Below, piece after piece: positions 1 to 9,078 of a DNA stretch of 64,000 bases. Source of the stretch: Megalodesulfovibrio gigas DSM 1382 = ATCC 19364 (GTDB lineage: Bacteria; Desulfobacterota; Desulfovibrionia; Desulfovibrionales; Desulfovibrionaceae). Every line of letters begins with the position of its first letter. Positions within the stretch are counted from its first letter, which is position 1. A program made the position numbers and the translations under genes. The notes beneath the pieces are model-generated. The model was not told the DNA's origin and made no database searches. It worked only from the letters and a program-made list of their open reading frames with translations. The stretch spans positions 637,805-701,804 of the forward strand of contig NC_022444.1 in NCBI RefSeq assembly GCF_000468495.1, in the 5' to 3' direction.

Positions 1-122
1 ATTCAAGGCCACTATGAAAGTTTTGGAAGGGGAGCGCGCGAGAGGGGAGAACCTTTTTTCCGGTTGCACAGCAAAAAGGTTTCCCCTCTCGCACAAATCC
101 TTTTCAACAATACGTTGCTCTA
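1..122 (-). repeat. Dispersed two-hairpin intergenic repeat, copy 1 (partial)
   Basis: Read on the minus strand, this stretch begins TAGAGCA and runs through a hairpin (arms GCGAGAGGGG and CCCCTCTCGC) to CCCTTCCAAAACTTT and ATAGTGGCCTTGAAT. The same order of blocks is found at 29545 and 54333. The copy is cut by the window edge, so its second hairpin is not visible. Its TAG (122-120) is the stop codon of the membrane protein gene ending here. It probably acts as a transcription terminator. Confidence 0.8.
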
Positions 123-2315
123 CCGCAGCACCCCCAGCACGTGGCTGAAGCGGTCTGTCCAGGGGCGGATCGACTCTGCCGCACGCAGCGGCATGCTGCG
201 CAGATCCCGCCAGCCGAAGCGCGCCACCAGCCGCGCGGCGGTGGCCGGATCCCGTGTCAGCGCCATCCACACGCAGGCTTCGGCGTCGGGATGCACAGTG
301 TGCACCGAGGCGTTTTCCAGCACCAGCCAGCCCGCGGCCTGCCCCGTGGCCTGCACCACCGGCGGCAGTTCCAGGTATTTGTTGGAGACGTGCAGCAGCA
401 GCACGCCATCCTTGCGCAGCACGCGGCCATACTCGCCCAGGGCCTCCAGGGTGAGCAGGTGCACGGGAATGGAGTCGCTGTTGAAGGCGTCCACCACCAG
501 GATGCCATAGCGCCAGGCCGGTGCGCGACGCAAGGTCAGCCGGGCGTCGCCGAAGGTCATGGTCAGCTCGCCGCGACTTCGGTCCAGAAAGGAAAACCAG
601 GTGCGGGCCACGTGCCCGTTGTGGGGATCCAGCTCGAAGATGTCCACGGCCTGACCCGGCCGGGCATACACGGCCAGGCTGCCCGTGCCCAGGCCCACCA
701 GGGCCAGGGGATGCACGCCGTCCAGGGCCTCTTCCTGCCGGGACAACAGGGCCCCGGAGGGCGTGGAGACGTGGTAGTACGTCAGGGCTTCGCCGGCGCG
801 GGCCGGGTCCAGATACTGGGAGCCATGCAGGGTGGTGCCGTGCTTGAGATGCCGCCGGGGGCCGCTGTCGTACACACTGGTGATGCCGTAGAAATTGCGG
901 TGGATGCTCTGCAGGGTGCGGCCGGGGACCAGACCGGGCAGCCATTGCGTGGCCGCCAGCAGCATGACCAGTACATAGGCGGCGGTGCGCGGCTGCGTCT
1001 CCAGTCGGAAGAACAGCACGGCCATGCCCAGGCCCGCCAGTCCGGCCAGCAGATTGGTGGGCAGCCCGGGCCACAGGGTCAGCGTCACCGGCCAGCCCAG
1101 CACCAGGGCCAGCATGCCCAGCATGCGCAACGGGCGCTCCCACCACGTTCGGCGGCGCGTCTCCCGTCTGCCCATGGACATCGCCGCCGCGGCCAGGCAC
1201 AGGGCCGCCGGGTACTCGGCCAGACTGGTGGCCACCAGAGGCGCAAGAAAACTCGCCAGCAGACTGCCCGACGCGCCGCCCAGGGACATGAGCAGATAAT
1301 ACCGCCCCAGCCGGCGCGGATCCTTCGGTGCGGTGCGGGCCAGCTCCCCATGGCACACCAGGCAGACGGCCAGCAGTGTCAGCCAATAGGCCGGCAAGGC
1401 CGCCTGCACCGGCAGATGATAGGACAACGAGGCCAGCAGAAACAGCAGGCTGCCCACGGCCAGCGCCAGGGCGAAACGCGAGCGCACCCAGTCCGGCTGC
1501 CAGGGCGGATGCTTGAACACCAGCACGAAACTGAGCAGATACAGCGACAGCGGCACGATCCACAGCAGGGGGATGGAGGCCAGATCCATGGTCACCACAT
1601 TGGTGGTGGCAATGAACATGGCCGACCCCGCCGCGGCCAGCAGCACCCAGCGTCCCTGCTCCACCCGCGGCAGGGGGGCAGGATCGGGCAGCGCCGCCGC
1701 CGTCTCCCGCGGCACGGGCCTGAGTCGCCACAGCACCAGAATCTGCAGCGCCGCCACCAGCAGATACCCTGCCTGCCAGGCCTCAAGCTGGACATCCAGA
1801 TCCAAAAATGGTTCCACGGCCACTGGATAGCTGAGCAGCCCTGCAAAGGATCCGAGATTCGACGTCGCATACAAGGCATACGGCCGTCCGGCCTGCGGCA
1901 GGCTGGACATGGCGAGCAATCGTTGACAGACCACTGAAACCGTGGCCAGCATGGCGAAGGCCGGTCCCACGGTGAGGGCGAGCATGCAGGCGATGTCCGC
2001 CCAGGCCGCCTCCGCCCAGGCAGTGAACACCTGCCCCGGGGTGGACAGGGCCTCCAGGTGCAGGGGAAACATCCCGGCCATGGCCAGCAGCAGCGCCCCG
2101 TGCAGCAGCCGGCCCGAGGGACGCGCCAGCCGCCCGCCAATCCAGGCGGCCCAGGCATAGCCGCCCAGCAGGAGCACCTGAAACACAAGCATGGCCGCCG
2201 CCCAAACCAGCGAACTGCCGCCGAATCCCGGCAGCATGGCCTTGGCGGCGATGAGTTCCACCTGAAACAGCAGCGCCGCAGCAAGGAAGACGAGACCGTG
2301 GCAGACGAGATGCAT
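120..2315 (-). CDS. Polytopic membrane protein with C-terminal spermidine synthase-like domain
   Basis: 731 residues. The N-terminal half is a run of hydrophobic helices opening with FQVELIAAKAMLPGFGGSS, the signature of membrane-bound spermidine-synthase-like proteins. The C-terminal ~220 residues look like a Rossmann methyltransferase/aminopropyltransferase fold, with LVGLGTGSLAVYARPGQ as the cofactor loop, then IFELDPHNGHVA and YGILVVDAFNSDSIPVHLLT. These proteins are widespread, but their substrate is generally unknown, so polyamine synthesis is not proven. I chose the ATG at 2315 because it sits at the family's conserved N-terminus; the reading frame stays open far upstream only as an antisense shadow. 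The ATG is embedded in ATGCAT, which is also the start of the divergent gene. The TAG stop comes from the adjacent repeat. Confidence 0.75.
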   Translation of the reverse strand: MHLVCHGLVFLAAALLFQVELIAAKAMLPGFGGSSLVWAAAMLVFQVLLLGGYAWAAWIGGRLARPSGRLLHGALLLAMAGMFPLHLEALSTPGQVFTAWAEAAWADIACMLALTVGPAFAMLATVSVVCQRLLAMSSLPQAGRPYALYATSNLGSFAGLLSYPVAVEPFLDLDVQLEAWQAGYLLVAALQILVLWRLRPVPRETAAALPDPAPLPRVEQGRWVLLAAAGSAMFIATTNVVTMDLASIPLLWIVPLSLYLLSFVLVFKHPPWQPDWVRSRFALALAVGSLLFLLASLSYHLPVQAALPAYWLTLLAVCLVCHGELARTAPKDPRRLGRYYLLMSLGGASGSLLASFLAPLVATSLAEYPAALCLAAAAMSMGRRETRRRTWWERPLRMLGMLALVLGWPVTLTLWPGLPTNLLAGLAGLGMAVLFFRLETQPRTAAYVLVMLLAATQWLPGLVPGRTLQSIHRNFYGITSVYDSGPRRHLKHGTTLHGSQYLDPARAGEALTYYHVSTPSGALLSRQEEALDGVHPLALVGLGTGSLAVYARPGQAVDIFELDPHNGHVARTWFSFLDRSRGELTMTFGDARLTLRRAPAWRYGILVVDAFNSDSIPVHLLTLEALGEYGRVLRKDGVLLLHVSNKYLELPPVVQATGQAAGWLVLENASVHTVHPDAEACVWMALTRDPATAARLVARFGWRDLRSMPLRAAESIRPWTDRFSHVLGVLR

Positions 2316-3287
2316 GCCCCCGTGACTACCCCATATCCCGACGATTTGCCATCCTCCGCGCAGGACATTCCGCACCCTGCCGCCTGCCTGGCACCCGAAG
2401 GCTTCGAGCAGGCCCTGCAGGGCGAACTGACCCGCCGCGGCCTGGCCTTCCAGGCCCTGGGCCGGCTGCATCTGCTGGAGGAGGTCCCCGTCCCGCCCCC
2501 GGCCTGGGCCCAGCACCTGTGGTTCGCCCCCGTGCGCATCCAGGCGGCGTCCATCTCCCAGGCGGCCAAGGCCCTCAAGGCCATCCAGCGCAACTGGGTC
2601 TGCTACAGCCATGCCCACCACCGCCGGGCAGCCCTCATCCAGGAGCAGCTGCCGCCGGTCTCGGCCCGACCGCACCGCTTCGGCGATCCCCTGCCCACGG
2701 CCTCCCTGGGTGCCTGGACCCTGCTGGACGAGCACACCCTGCTGGCCGCCCCGCGCTGCAGCTCGCCGTTTCCTCTGGGGGAACTGCGGTTTGTGGAAGA
2801 CAAGACCGGCCCGCCCAGCCGGGCCTATCTCAAGCTCTGGGAAGTCTTCACCCGCATGGGCATCCGCCCAGCCCCGGACGCCCTGTGCCTGGACCTGGGG
2901 GCCTCCCCCGGCGGCTGGAGCTGGGTGCTGGCCCGGCTGGGCTGCCGGGTGCTGGCCGTGGATCGCGCCCCCCTGGATCCGCGGGTGACCGGCCTTCCCG
3001 GCGTGACGGAACGCCGCGGCAGCGCCTTTGGCATTGATCCCCGCTCCTCCAAAAACGACGTGCATCCAGACTGGATTTTTTCCGATGTCATTTGCTATCC
3101 GGCAAGATTGCTTGAATATGTCCGCCGGTGGATCGCCTATGGCCGCTGCCGCAACTTCGTCTGCACCCTCAAGTTCCAGGGAGAGACGGACTACGCGGCC
3201 ATGGAAGGATTCCAGGCCCTTGGCGGAACGCTGCTGCATCTGTCCCACAACAAGCACGAGCTGACCTGGGTGCTGGCGCAGGCATAG
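2310..3287 (+). CDS. RlmM/FtsJ-like SAM-dependent methyltransferase
   Basis: 325 residues. The C-terminal domain carries the SAM-binding motif LDLGASPGGWSWVL (~residues 195-208), an acidic LAVDRAPLD strand end, a DWIFSDVICYP catalytic-loop region and a late Lys in CTLKFQGETDY. This K-D-K-E type layout is that of 2'-O-ribose methyltransferases of the RrmJ/RlmM group (RlmM modifies C2498 of 23S rRNA). The N-terminal ~180 residues would be the RNA-recognition part. The ATG overlaps the start codon of the divergent membrane-protein gene in the palindrome ATGCAT. No strong ribosome-binding site precedes it, so a start somewhat downstream is possible. Target assignment is by family only. Confidence 0.7.
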   Translation: MHAPVTTPYPDDLPSSAQDIPHPAACLAPEGFEQALQGELTRRGLAFQALGRLHLLEEVPVPPPAWAQHLWFAPVRIQAASISQAAKALKAIQRNWVCYSHAHHRRAALIQEQLPPVSARPHRFGDPLPTASLGAWTLLDEHTLLAAPRCSSPFPLGELRFVEDKTGPPSRAYLKLWEVFTRMGIRPAPDALCLDLGASPGGWSWVLARLGCRVLAVDRAPLDPRVTGLPGVTERRGSAFGIDPRSSKNDVHPDWIFSDVICYPARLLEYVRRWIAYGRCRNFVCTLKFQGETDYAAMEGFQALGGTLLHLSHNKHELTWVLAQA

Positions 3288-3388
3288 GCCGGTGGCGGTC
3301 GGCATGGAATCATGGTAAAAGCCCGGGGCCTCCAGGCGTTGTCGCCCGGCCCGGTTTTGTTCACACAGGCAAGCCCAGGGATAGACGC

Positions 3389-6300
3389 ATGCAGACGTTC
3401 ATTGCCGACTTGCACATCCATTCCCGTTTTTCCAGGGCCACCAGCAAGGCCCTCACCCCCCGGCTGCTGGCCGCCTGGGCCCGGGCCAAAGGCGTGGACG
3501 TGCTGGGCACCGGGGACTTCACGCATCCCGTCTGGCTGGACGAGCTGGAAGCCACCCTCACCCCGCACCAGGACAGCGGCCTGTACCGCCTGAAGGATGA
3601 TCGCGGACTGGCCCGGGAACTCCCCGAGCTGGACGGCGCGCCCCTGCCCGGCCGCACCCTGTTCATGCTGCAGGCGGAAATCAGCTCCATCTACAAACGC
3701 GGCGGCAAGGTGCGCAAGGTGCACAATCTGGTGTTCGTGCCGGACTTCGAGACCGCCCGCGCTCTGAACCGCAAGCTGGCCGCCATCGGCAATCTGGCCT
3801 CGGACGGCCGGCCCATCCTGGGGCTGGACTCGCGCAACCTGCTGGAAATCGTCCTGGAGCTGCACCCCCAGGCCTTTCTGGTGCCGGCGCATATCTGGAC
3901 GCCGTGGTTCTCCCTCTTCGGATCCAAATCCGGCTTTGATTCGGTGGAGGAATGCTTCGGGGATCTCGCCCCCCACATCTTCGCCCTGGAAACGGGCCTG
4001 TCCTCTGATCCGGAAATGAACTGGCGCATCTCCGCCCTGGACCGCTACGCCCTCATCTCCAATTCGGACGCCCACTCCGGCGAAAAGCTGGCCCGGGAAT
4101 GCAATCTCTTCCAGGGCGAGCCGGACTATGCCGGCATCTTCCAGGCCCTGCAGCGCGAATCCCTCTCCCACACCTTTCTGGGCACGGTGGAGTTCTTTCC
4201 CGAGGAAGGCAAGTACCACCTGGACGGGCACCGCGCCTGCGGCGTGAAGTTCGATCCCACGGTGCAGACCTTTCCCGAGGACCGCTGCCCCATCTGCGGC
4301 AAACCCCTCACCGTGGGCGTGCTGCACCGGGTGATGGAACTCGCCGACCGTCAGGCACCGGCGCAGCCGGCCTTCCAGCCGGGGTTCACCTCCCTGTTCC
4401 CGCTGTCGGAATGCATCGCCGACGTGCTGGGCGCCGGCCCCTCCACCAAAAAGGTCAAACAGCTCTACGCCACCACCCTGCAGCGGCTGGGACCGGAACT
4501 GCACGTGCTGCGCGACGCCCCCCTGGAAGACGTGCGCCGGGTCAACACCGTGTTGGCCGAGGCCCTGGACCGCATGCGGCGCGGGCAGGTCATCCGTCAG
4601 GCCGGCTATGACGGGGAATTCGGCGTCATCCGCGTGTTTTCCGAAGAAGAACGCGCCGCACGCAAGCAGGGCGGCCGGCTCTCGCCCGCTCCCCGGCGGA
4701 AGCGGGACGCCAGCGCCAGTCGTACCGATCCGGTAGACCCGGCCGACCCGGACCCCGGCGAAGCGGCAGTCATCCCGCCGCCTGCTTCCCCGGCCGGCCT
4801 CAATCCCTCCCAGCAGGCGGCCGTCCAGGCTGGTCCCGGTCCGGTGCTGGTGGTGGCCGGTCCTGGCGCGGGCAAGACCCGCACCCTGCTGGCCCGCTGT
4901 CTGGCCCTGCTGGAAGCCGGACGCCCCGCCCGGCATCTGCTGCTGGTGACGTTCACCCGCAAGGCGGCGGCAGAGATTGAAGAACGCCTCCTGAACACCC
5001 TGGGGGACAGCCAGGCCCTGCCCCGGACGGACACCCTCCATGCCCTGGCCTACGATGCCTGGAGCACAAGCCACGCCGGGAATCCGCCCACCATCATGGA
5101 CGAACCCGCCGCCCGCCGCCTGTTCCGCGAATCCGCCCAGGCCGCGCGGCCCAGCCTGCCTGCCAGGGAAGCCGACCCCCTGTACAACGCCTGCCAGCTG
5201 GCCCGCGAACGCCTGGAACGCCTGGACCAGTGGGAAGACATCCTCCTGCAATACGACCATCGCAAGAAACACCTGAATCTGGCGGACTACACCGATCTGC
5301 TGGAATTCTGGCTGCAGTCCATGGAGCATGGCCTCTGGCAGCGGCCCTGGACCCACGTGTTGGTGGACGAGGTGCAGGATCTCACCCCCCTGCAACTCCA
5401 CTGCCTGGCCCGGCTCATGCCCGCCGAGGGCGACGGGCTGTTTCTCATCGGCGATCCGGATCAAAGCATCTACGGCTTCCGCGGCGCAGCCCCCGAGGTG
5501 CAGGAAACCCTCACCCACCACTGGCCTTTGTTGCAGACCCTCTTGCTGGAAGAAAACTACCGCGCCCTGCCGGCCATCCTGGAGGTGGCCATGGCCGTGT
5601 TCCCGCCGGAAGACTTCCTCATGCGGCCGATCATCCGCCCGGTGCGGCAGGGCGATGCCTGCATCCGCCTGTTCGAAGCCCCCACCGCCGCGGCCGAAGT
5701 CCAGTGGATGGCCCAGCAGATGCGCCAGTTGCTGGGCGCCACCAGCCACACCTTGCAGGACGCTGCGGGCGGCTCCCTGGCCGGCACGGGTCTGGCCGGC
5801 AGTCTGGCCCCGGGCGACATGGCCGTGCTGGTGCGCCTCTCCACCCTGGCGGCCCCCCTGCGCGCTGCCCTGGCCGAGGCCGGCCTGCCCGTGGATGCGG
5901 CCGAGGCGGAACGATTCTGGGAGGAATCCCGCACGGCGTGCATCCTGCGGTCGGTGCGGGCCATGCTCGGCCTGGAAAATGAGGACATCGAGGGTGACGA
6001 TTCGACACACACGCCCTCGCTGATCCCCGAAACACTTCTCACCCGCGGCCCGGCGGCCCTGCCCAAAACCTTGGCCGCCACAGCCCCCTTTGACGCCGCC
6101 TACTGGACCTCTCCGCAATTCCGGGAACTTGCGGCGGTGTTCGCAGCCCAGGGGTCCTGGCAGGCCGTCTGCAACTGGCTGGCCCTGCAGACCGAGGCCG
6201 AGCAGGTCCGCGCCCGCAGCGAGGCCGTCCGCATCATGACCATGCATGCTGCCAAGGGCCTGGAATTTCGCGCCGTGTTCCTGCCGGCCCTGGAAGACGG

Positions 6301-6607
6301 GCTCGTGCCCTTTGCCGGGCCCGGGCTGCTCTCGGGGGCGCTGCCGCCGGGCAATCTGCGACAGGCGCGACAGGGACGACAGGGGCCGGATCTGGAAGAA
6401 GAGCGTCGCCTGTTCTACGTCGCCTGCACCCGGGCCCGGGATGCGCTGTTCCTGTCCCGTGCCGGCCGACGTCGCCTGTATGGCCGGGAACTGCGGCTGC
6501 CGCCCTCGCGGTTCCTGAGTGCGGCCACCTCGCACCCGGCCTGCCGGCGTTCCGCGCTGCTGGAGAAGGTCCGGCACAAGGAAACGACGTTGTCGTTACT
6601 GGGATGA
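3389..6607 (+). CDS. EndoQ-like PHP nuclease fused to UvrD/Rep superfamily I helicase
   Basis: 1072 residues in two parts. Residues 1 to ~420 match the PHP-fold endonuclease Q family: DLHIHSRFS metal ligands, GTGDFTHPVW, AEISSIYKRGGKVRKVHN, ETGLSSDP, ISNSDAHSG, and a zinc finger around residues 299-304 (RCPICGKPLTVGVLHR). After a Pro/Asp-rich linker (~440-470), a full SF1A helicase follows: Walker A GPGAGKT (~492), TFTRKAAAEIEER, VDEVQD (~656), GDPDQSIYGFRGA, ENYR, TMHAAKGLEFRAVFLPALEDG and FYVACTRARD (~1007). EndoQ cuts 5' of deaminated or abasic sites, so the fusion suggests nicking coupled to unwinding in base-lesion repair. The start has AGGGA 9 nt upstream. All motifs on both halves look intact. 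Confidence 0.85.
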   Translation: MQTFIADLHIHSRFSRATSKALTPRLLAAWARAKGVDVLGTGDFTHPVWLDELEATLTPHQDSGLYRLKDDRGLARELPELDGAPLPGRTLFMLQAEISSIYKRGGKVRKVHNLVFVPDFETARALNRKLAAIGNLASDGRPILGLDSRNLLEIVLELHPQAFLVPAHIWTPWFSLFGSKSGFDSVEECFGDLAPHIFALETGLSSDPEMNWRISALDRYALISNSDAHSGEKLARECNLFQGEPDYAGIFQALQRESLSHTFLGTVEFFPEEGKYHLDGHRACGVKFDPTVQTFPEDRCPICGKPLTVGVLHRVMELADRQAPAQPAFQPGFTSLFPLSECIADVLGAGPSTKKVKQLYATTLQRLGPELHVLRDAPLEDVRRVNTVLAEALDRMRRGQVIRQAGYDGEFGVIRVFSEEERAARKQGGRLSPAPRRKRDASASRTDPVDPADPDPGEAAVIPPPASPAGLNPSQQAAVQAGPGPVLVVAGPGAGKTRTLLARCLALLEAGRPARHLLLVTFTRKAAAEIEERLLNTLGDSQALPRTDTLHALAYDAWSTSHAGNPPTIMDEPAARRLFRESAQAARPSLPAREADPLYNACQLARERLERLDQWEDILLQYDHRKKHLNLADYTDLLEFWLQSMEHGLWQRPWTHVLVDEVQDLTPLQLHCLARLMPAEGDGLFLIGDPDQSIYGFRGAAPEVQETLTHHWPLLQTLLLEENYRALPAILEVAMAVFPPEDFLMRPIIRPVRQGDACIRLFEAPTAAAEVQWMAQQMRQLLGATSHTLQDAAGGSLAGTGLAGSLAPGDMAVLVRLSTLAAPLRAALAEAGLPVDAAEAERFWEESRTACILRSVRAMLGLENEDIEGDDSTHTPSLIPETLLTRGPAALPKTLAATAPFDAAYWTSPQFRELAAVFAAQGSWQAVCNWLALQTEAEQVRARSEAVRIMTMHAAKGLEFRAVFLPALEDGLVPFAGPGLLSGALPPGNLRQARQGRQGPDLEEERRLFYVACTRARDALFLSRAGRRRLYGRELRLPPSRFLSAATSHPACRRSALLEKVRHKETTLSLLG

Positions 6608-7422
6608 TGCACGCCCCCGAACCCATCGCCGCCCCGGCCAGTTCCGTTGCGGTCCCGTCGTGGGTCCTGCCCGGGGACATGCTGGAGAACTGCCGCTTCC
6701 TGGCCAGGGACGACGCCCCGCGCGCCTGGGGCGTGACCGAGGTCGGGCTGTGCCTGTTCGAGTCCGCCGCCTGCCTGGAGTATCCCGCCGCCGTCTGGGA
6801 GGAACTGGCCGCCCTGCCCCTCGGCTACCACCTGCATCTCCCCCTGGACCTGGATCACCAGCCCGATCCCACCGGCGTCTGCCTGCAGCTCATGGATCGC
6901 GCCCGCCCCCTGCGGCCCTGGGCCTGCGTGGTGCATCCCTTCGAGGAGCCGGCACGACTGCGCGACCTTGTCGCCGCCTGGAGCGCTGCCGGCTGGCCAA
7001 CGGCGGCCCTGCTGCTGGAAAATATCCCCGCCGTGCGGCTTGAATCCGTCGTCTCCCTGGCGTACGAACTGGGCATGGGTCTGTGCCTGGACCTGGGGCA
7101 TCTGCTGCTGACCGGCGAACAGCCGGACGCCGCGGCCCTGGCCCGGTGCCGGATGCTGCACCTGAGCTGCCCGGAACAACGGGGACGCGGGCACCGGCAT
7201 CTGCCCCTGGATCGGCTGGATCAGCTGGATCGGCTGGATCGGCTGGATCAGCTGGATCGGCTGGATCGGCTGGGCCGGCTGGACCCGGCAGGAACCCGCC
7301 TGGCCAGGGCGCTGCTTGACGGCGCGCCGCAGGCACGGCGCATGGTGGAGGTGTTCGACTGGGACGGCGTGGTGTCGTCCATCCGCTGGCTGCAGGCAGC
7401 CGAAGCACGCAAGGCGGGATGA
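6604..7422 (+). CDS. cbiR: CbiR-like cobamide remodelling phosphodiesterase (xylose-isomerase-like TIM barrel)
   Basis: 272 residues, starting inside the stop codon of the helicase fusion (ATGATG at 6604; either ATG is usable). Features are those of AP-endonuclease-2/xylose-isomerase-like barrels: HLHLPLDL, a VVHPF strand, LLLENIP (metal-binding Glu), LCLDLGHLLLTG (Asp/His), MLHLSCP and VEVFDW. The immediate partner is a CobU-like gene overlapping by 4 nt, which fits CbiR, the enzyme that opens the nucleotide loop of scavenged cobamides so a different lower ligand can be installed. Unusual feature: an in-frame LDR/LDQ repeat (residues ~202-228) between the HLS strand and the last helix. Function is inferred from fold plus neighbour. 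Confidence 0.65.
   Translation: MMHAPEPIAAPASSVAVPSWVLPGDMLENCRFLARDDAPRAWGVTEVGLCLFESAACLEYPAAVWEELAALPLGYHLHLPLDLDHQPDPTGVCLQLMDRARPLRPWACVVHPFEEPARLRDLVAAWSAAGWPTAALLLENIPAVRLESVVSLAYELGMGLCLDLGHLLLTGEQPDAAALARCRMLHLSCPEQRGRGHRHLPLDRLDQLDRLDRLDQLDRLDRLGRLDPAGTRLARALLDGAPQARRMVEVFDWDGVVSSIRWLQAAEARKAG
7207..7287 (+). repeat. 9-bp coding tandem repeat (ctggatcgg/ctggatcag)
   Basis: Seven consecutive 9-bp units (ctggatcgg or ctggatcag) at 7207-7269 are followed by two degenerate units up to 7287. They encode Leu-Asp-Arg/Gln triplets inside the CbiR-like gene. The unit length is a multiple of three, so copy-number changes keep the frame. Confidence 0.95.
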
Positions 7423-7976
7423 TGCACAGGTTGGTGTTGGGCGGAGAAAAAAGCGGCAAGTCGGCCTGGGCCATGGCCCGGTTTCTGGATGATTCCGGAC
7501 CGCATCGGCTGCTTGTCACCGGCAAGGCCCGGGACCTGGCCTTCCGCCAGCAGATTGAGCGGCACCGCCAGGAGCGCGCGCCGTCGCTCTTTGTGGAGGA
7601 AGTGGCCGCCGCGCCCCAGGCCCTGCCCCTGGCCCTGGAACGCGCCGCCGAGGCCGGCATGGCCGCCGTGCTGGTGGACAGCGTGGATTTCTGGCTCTTC
7701 GCCGCGGCTCAGTCCCAGGACACCCCGGATCCGGACAGAATCGCAGACAGAATCGCAACCGCGATCCTGCGATTGGCCGATACCCTGGACACGCTGCAGG
7801 ACTACCTGGCCGTGACCCTGGTTTCCTGCGAAACAGGCCTTGGCCCCATCGCCGCGGACGCCGTCACCCGGCGGTTCGTGCGCAGCCTGGGCGCCTGCAA
7901 TCAGGCCCTGGCCCGATGCTGCGAGGAAGTGGTGCTGGTGGCGGCCGGATTGCCGTTGTTCCTCAAACAACGCTGA
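7419..7976 (+). CDS. cobU: CobU/CobP-like adenosylcobinamide kinase/guanylyltransferase
   Basis: 185 residues. The P-loop GGEKSGKSAWA (residues 8-18) opens the protein. HRQERAPSLFVEE corresponds to the CobU guanylate-accepting His region, VLVDSVDFWL to the Walker B strand, and CETGLGPIAADAVTRRFVRSLGACNQALA to the family's C-terminal signature. CobU phosphorylates cobinamide and transfers GMP to it, a step needed after lower-ligand removal by CbiR-type enzymes. The ATG overlaps the upstream stop (ATGA), so the two are translationally coupled. Several CobU positions are not canonical (SVDFW instead of the usual D-x-L-T-x-W), so activity should not be taken for granted. Confidence 0.7.
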   Translation: MMHRLVLGGEKSGKSAWAMARFLDDSGPHRLLVTGKARDLAFRQQIERHRQERAPSLFVEEVAAAPQALPLALERAAEAGMAAVLVDSVDFWLFAAAQSQDTPDPDRIADRIATAILRLADTLDTLQDYLAVTLVSCETGLGPIAADAVTRRFVRSLGACNQALARCCEEVVLVAAGLPLFLKQR

Positions 7977-8008
7977 CTGCGCAGGCAGACCTGAAGGGGG
8001 GTGATTCC

Positions 8009-9031
8009 ATGGGCTACTTCCGCACCTTGACCGCCCAATGTGCCCAGCTGGAAAAACTCTTCCAGCGCGAGGACCGCTGGCTGATCCTCATCAATGCCGA
8101 CCCCGACGCCCTGGCCTCGGCCCTGGCCCTGCAGCGCATCATGCAGCGCAAGGTCAAGGCCGTGGGCATCATGCATGTGAATGAGGTCCGCCGGCCGGAC
8201 AACCTGTCCATGATCCGCTATCTGCGCATCCCCACCGAGTTTTACGACCCCGAAAAGGCCAGGGAGTACAACAAATTCGCCCTGGTGGACTCCCAGCCTC
8301 ACCACCACCCCCTCTTCGAGGGCGTGCGCTTTTCCATCGTCATCGATCATCACCCCCTGGTGCCGGAAAAGCCCGTGCGCGCGGATTTTGTGGAAATAAA
8401 GACCGAGTACGGCGCCAACGCCACCATCCTCGTGGAATACCTGCACGCCCTGCGCATCAAGCCTGGCAAGCGGCTGGCCACAGCCTTGCAATACGCCATC
8501 AAGGCCGACACCAACAGCTTCGGCCGGGCCTTCGCAGACGTGGACGTGCGCGCCTTCCGCATGCTCACCCCCCTGGCGGACCAGGGCCTGCTGCGCAAGG
8601 TGGCCCGCAGCGAATTCCGCCTGGACTGGCTGCACTACTTCTCCCGGGCCATTGAGCAGATCCGCTTCGACAAAAACGGCCTGCACGTGTTCATGGGCCC
8701 GGTGGAGAATCCCGACGTGCTGGTGATCCTGGCGGATTTCTTCATGGGTGTGCAGGAAATTTCCTGGACCACCGTGGCCGGGCTGTTCGATCAGCGCATC
8801 GTCTGCATCTTCCGGGGCGACGGGCAGAGCCGCGGCGTGCGCAACCTGGGCCAGCTGGCCGCCGACACCTTCGGCGATGTGGGCTCGGCCGGCGGGCACG
8901 CCACCATGGCCCGGGCTGAAATTCCATTGGCCGCCATCGGCGACGAGGATCCGGAGCACTTCGTCTGGAGCCGGCTGTGCCGCAAGCGCAGCCACGGTCA
9001 GCGCACCACTGCGCCGGCCGTGACTGGCTGA
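8009..9031 (+). CDS. DHH/DHHA1 family phosphoesterase
   Basis: 340 residues. An N-terminal NADPDALASALAL motif, an ALVDSQPHHHP block and the VIDHHP motif give the DHH metal-binding set. The C-terminal DHHA1 part ends in the glycine-rich GSAGGHATMARAEI loop. The family includes nanoRNases, pAp phosphatases and cyclic-dinucleotide phosphodiesterases. The order DHH-DHHA1 without extra domains leaves the substrate open. A strong AAGGGGGG ribosome-binding site lies 8 nt before the ATG. It follows the cobU-like gene by 32 nt and probably shares its transcript. Confidence 0.75.
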   Translation: MGYFRTLTAQCAQLEKLFQREDRWLILINADPDALASALALQRIMQRKVKAVGIMHVNEVRRPDNLSMIRYLRIPTEFYDPEKAREYNKFALVDSQPHHHPLFEGVRFSIVIDHHPLVPEKPVRADFVEIKTEYGANATILVEYLHALRIKPGKRLATALQYAIKADTNSFGRAFADVDVRAFRMLTPLADQGLLRKVARSEFRLDWLHYFSRAIEQIRFDKNGLHVFMGPVENPDVLVILADFFMGVQEISWTTVAGLFDQRIVCIFRGDGQSRGVRNLGQLAADTFGDVGSAGGHATMARAEIPLAAIGDEDPEHFVWSRLCRKRSHGQRTTAPAVTG

Positions 9032-9078
9032 TGAACACCGTGCCGCCTTTTACAAACTTGTAAACATCGCCAAATGCA

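Noticed and set aside
3191-6577. A 1128-codon open frame antisense to the EndoQ-helicase gene
   Set aside because: GC-rich coding DNA often leaves the opposite frame open. The translation is Gly/Gln/His-rich with no domain, while the forward frame has complete nuclease and helicase motifs.
7207-7287. Tandem repeat as a CRISPR array
   Set aside because: Units are contiguous, 9 bp long, without spacers, and lie inside a coding sequence.
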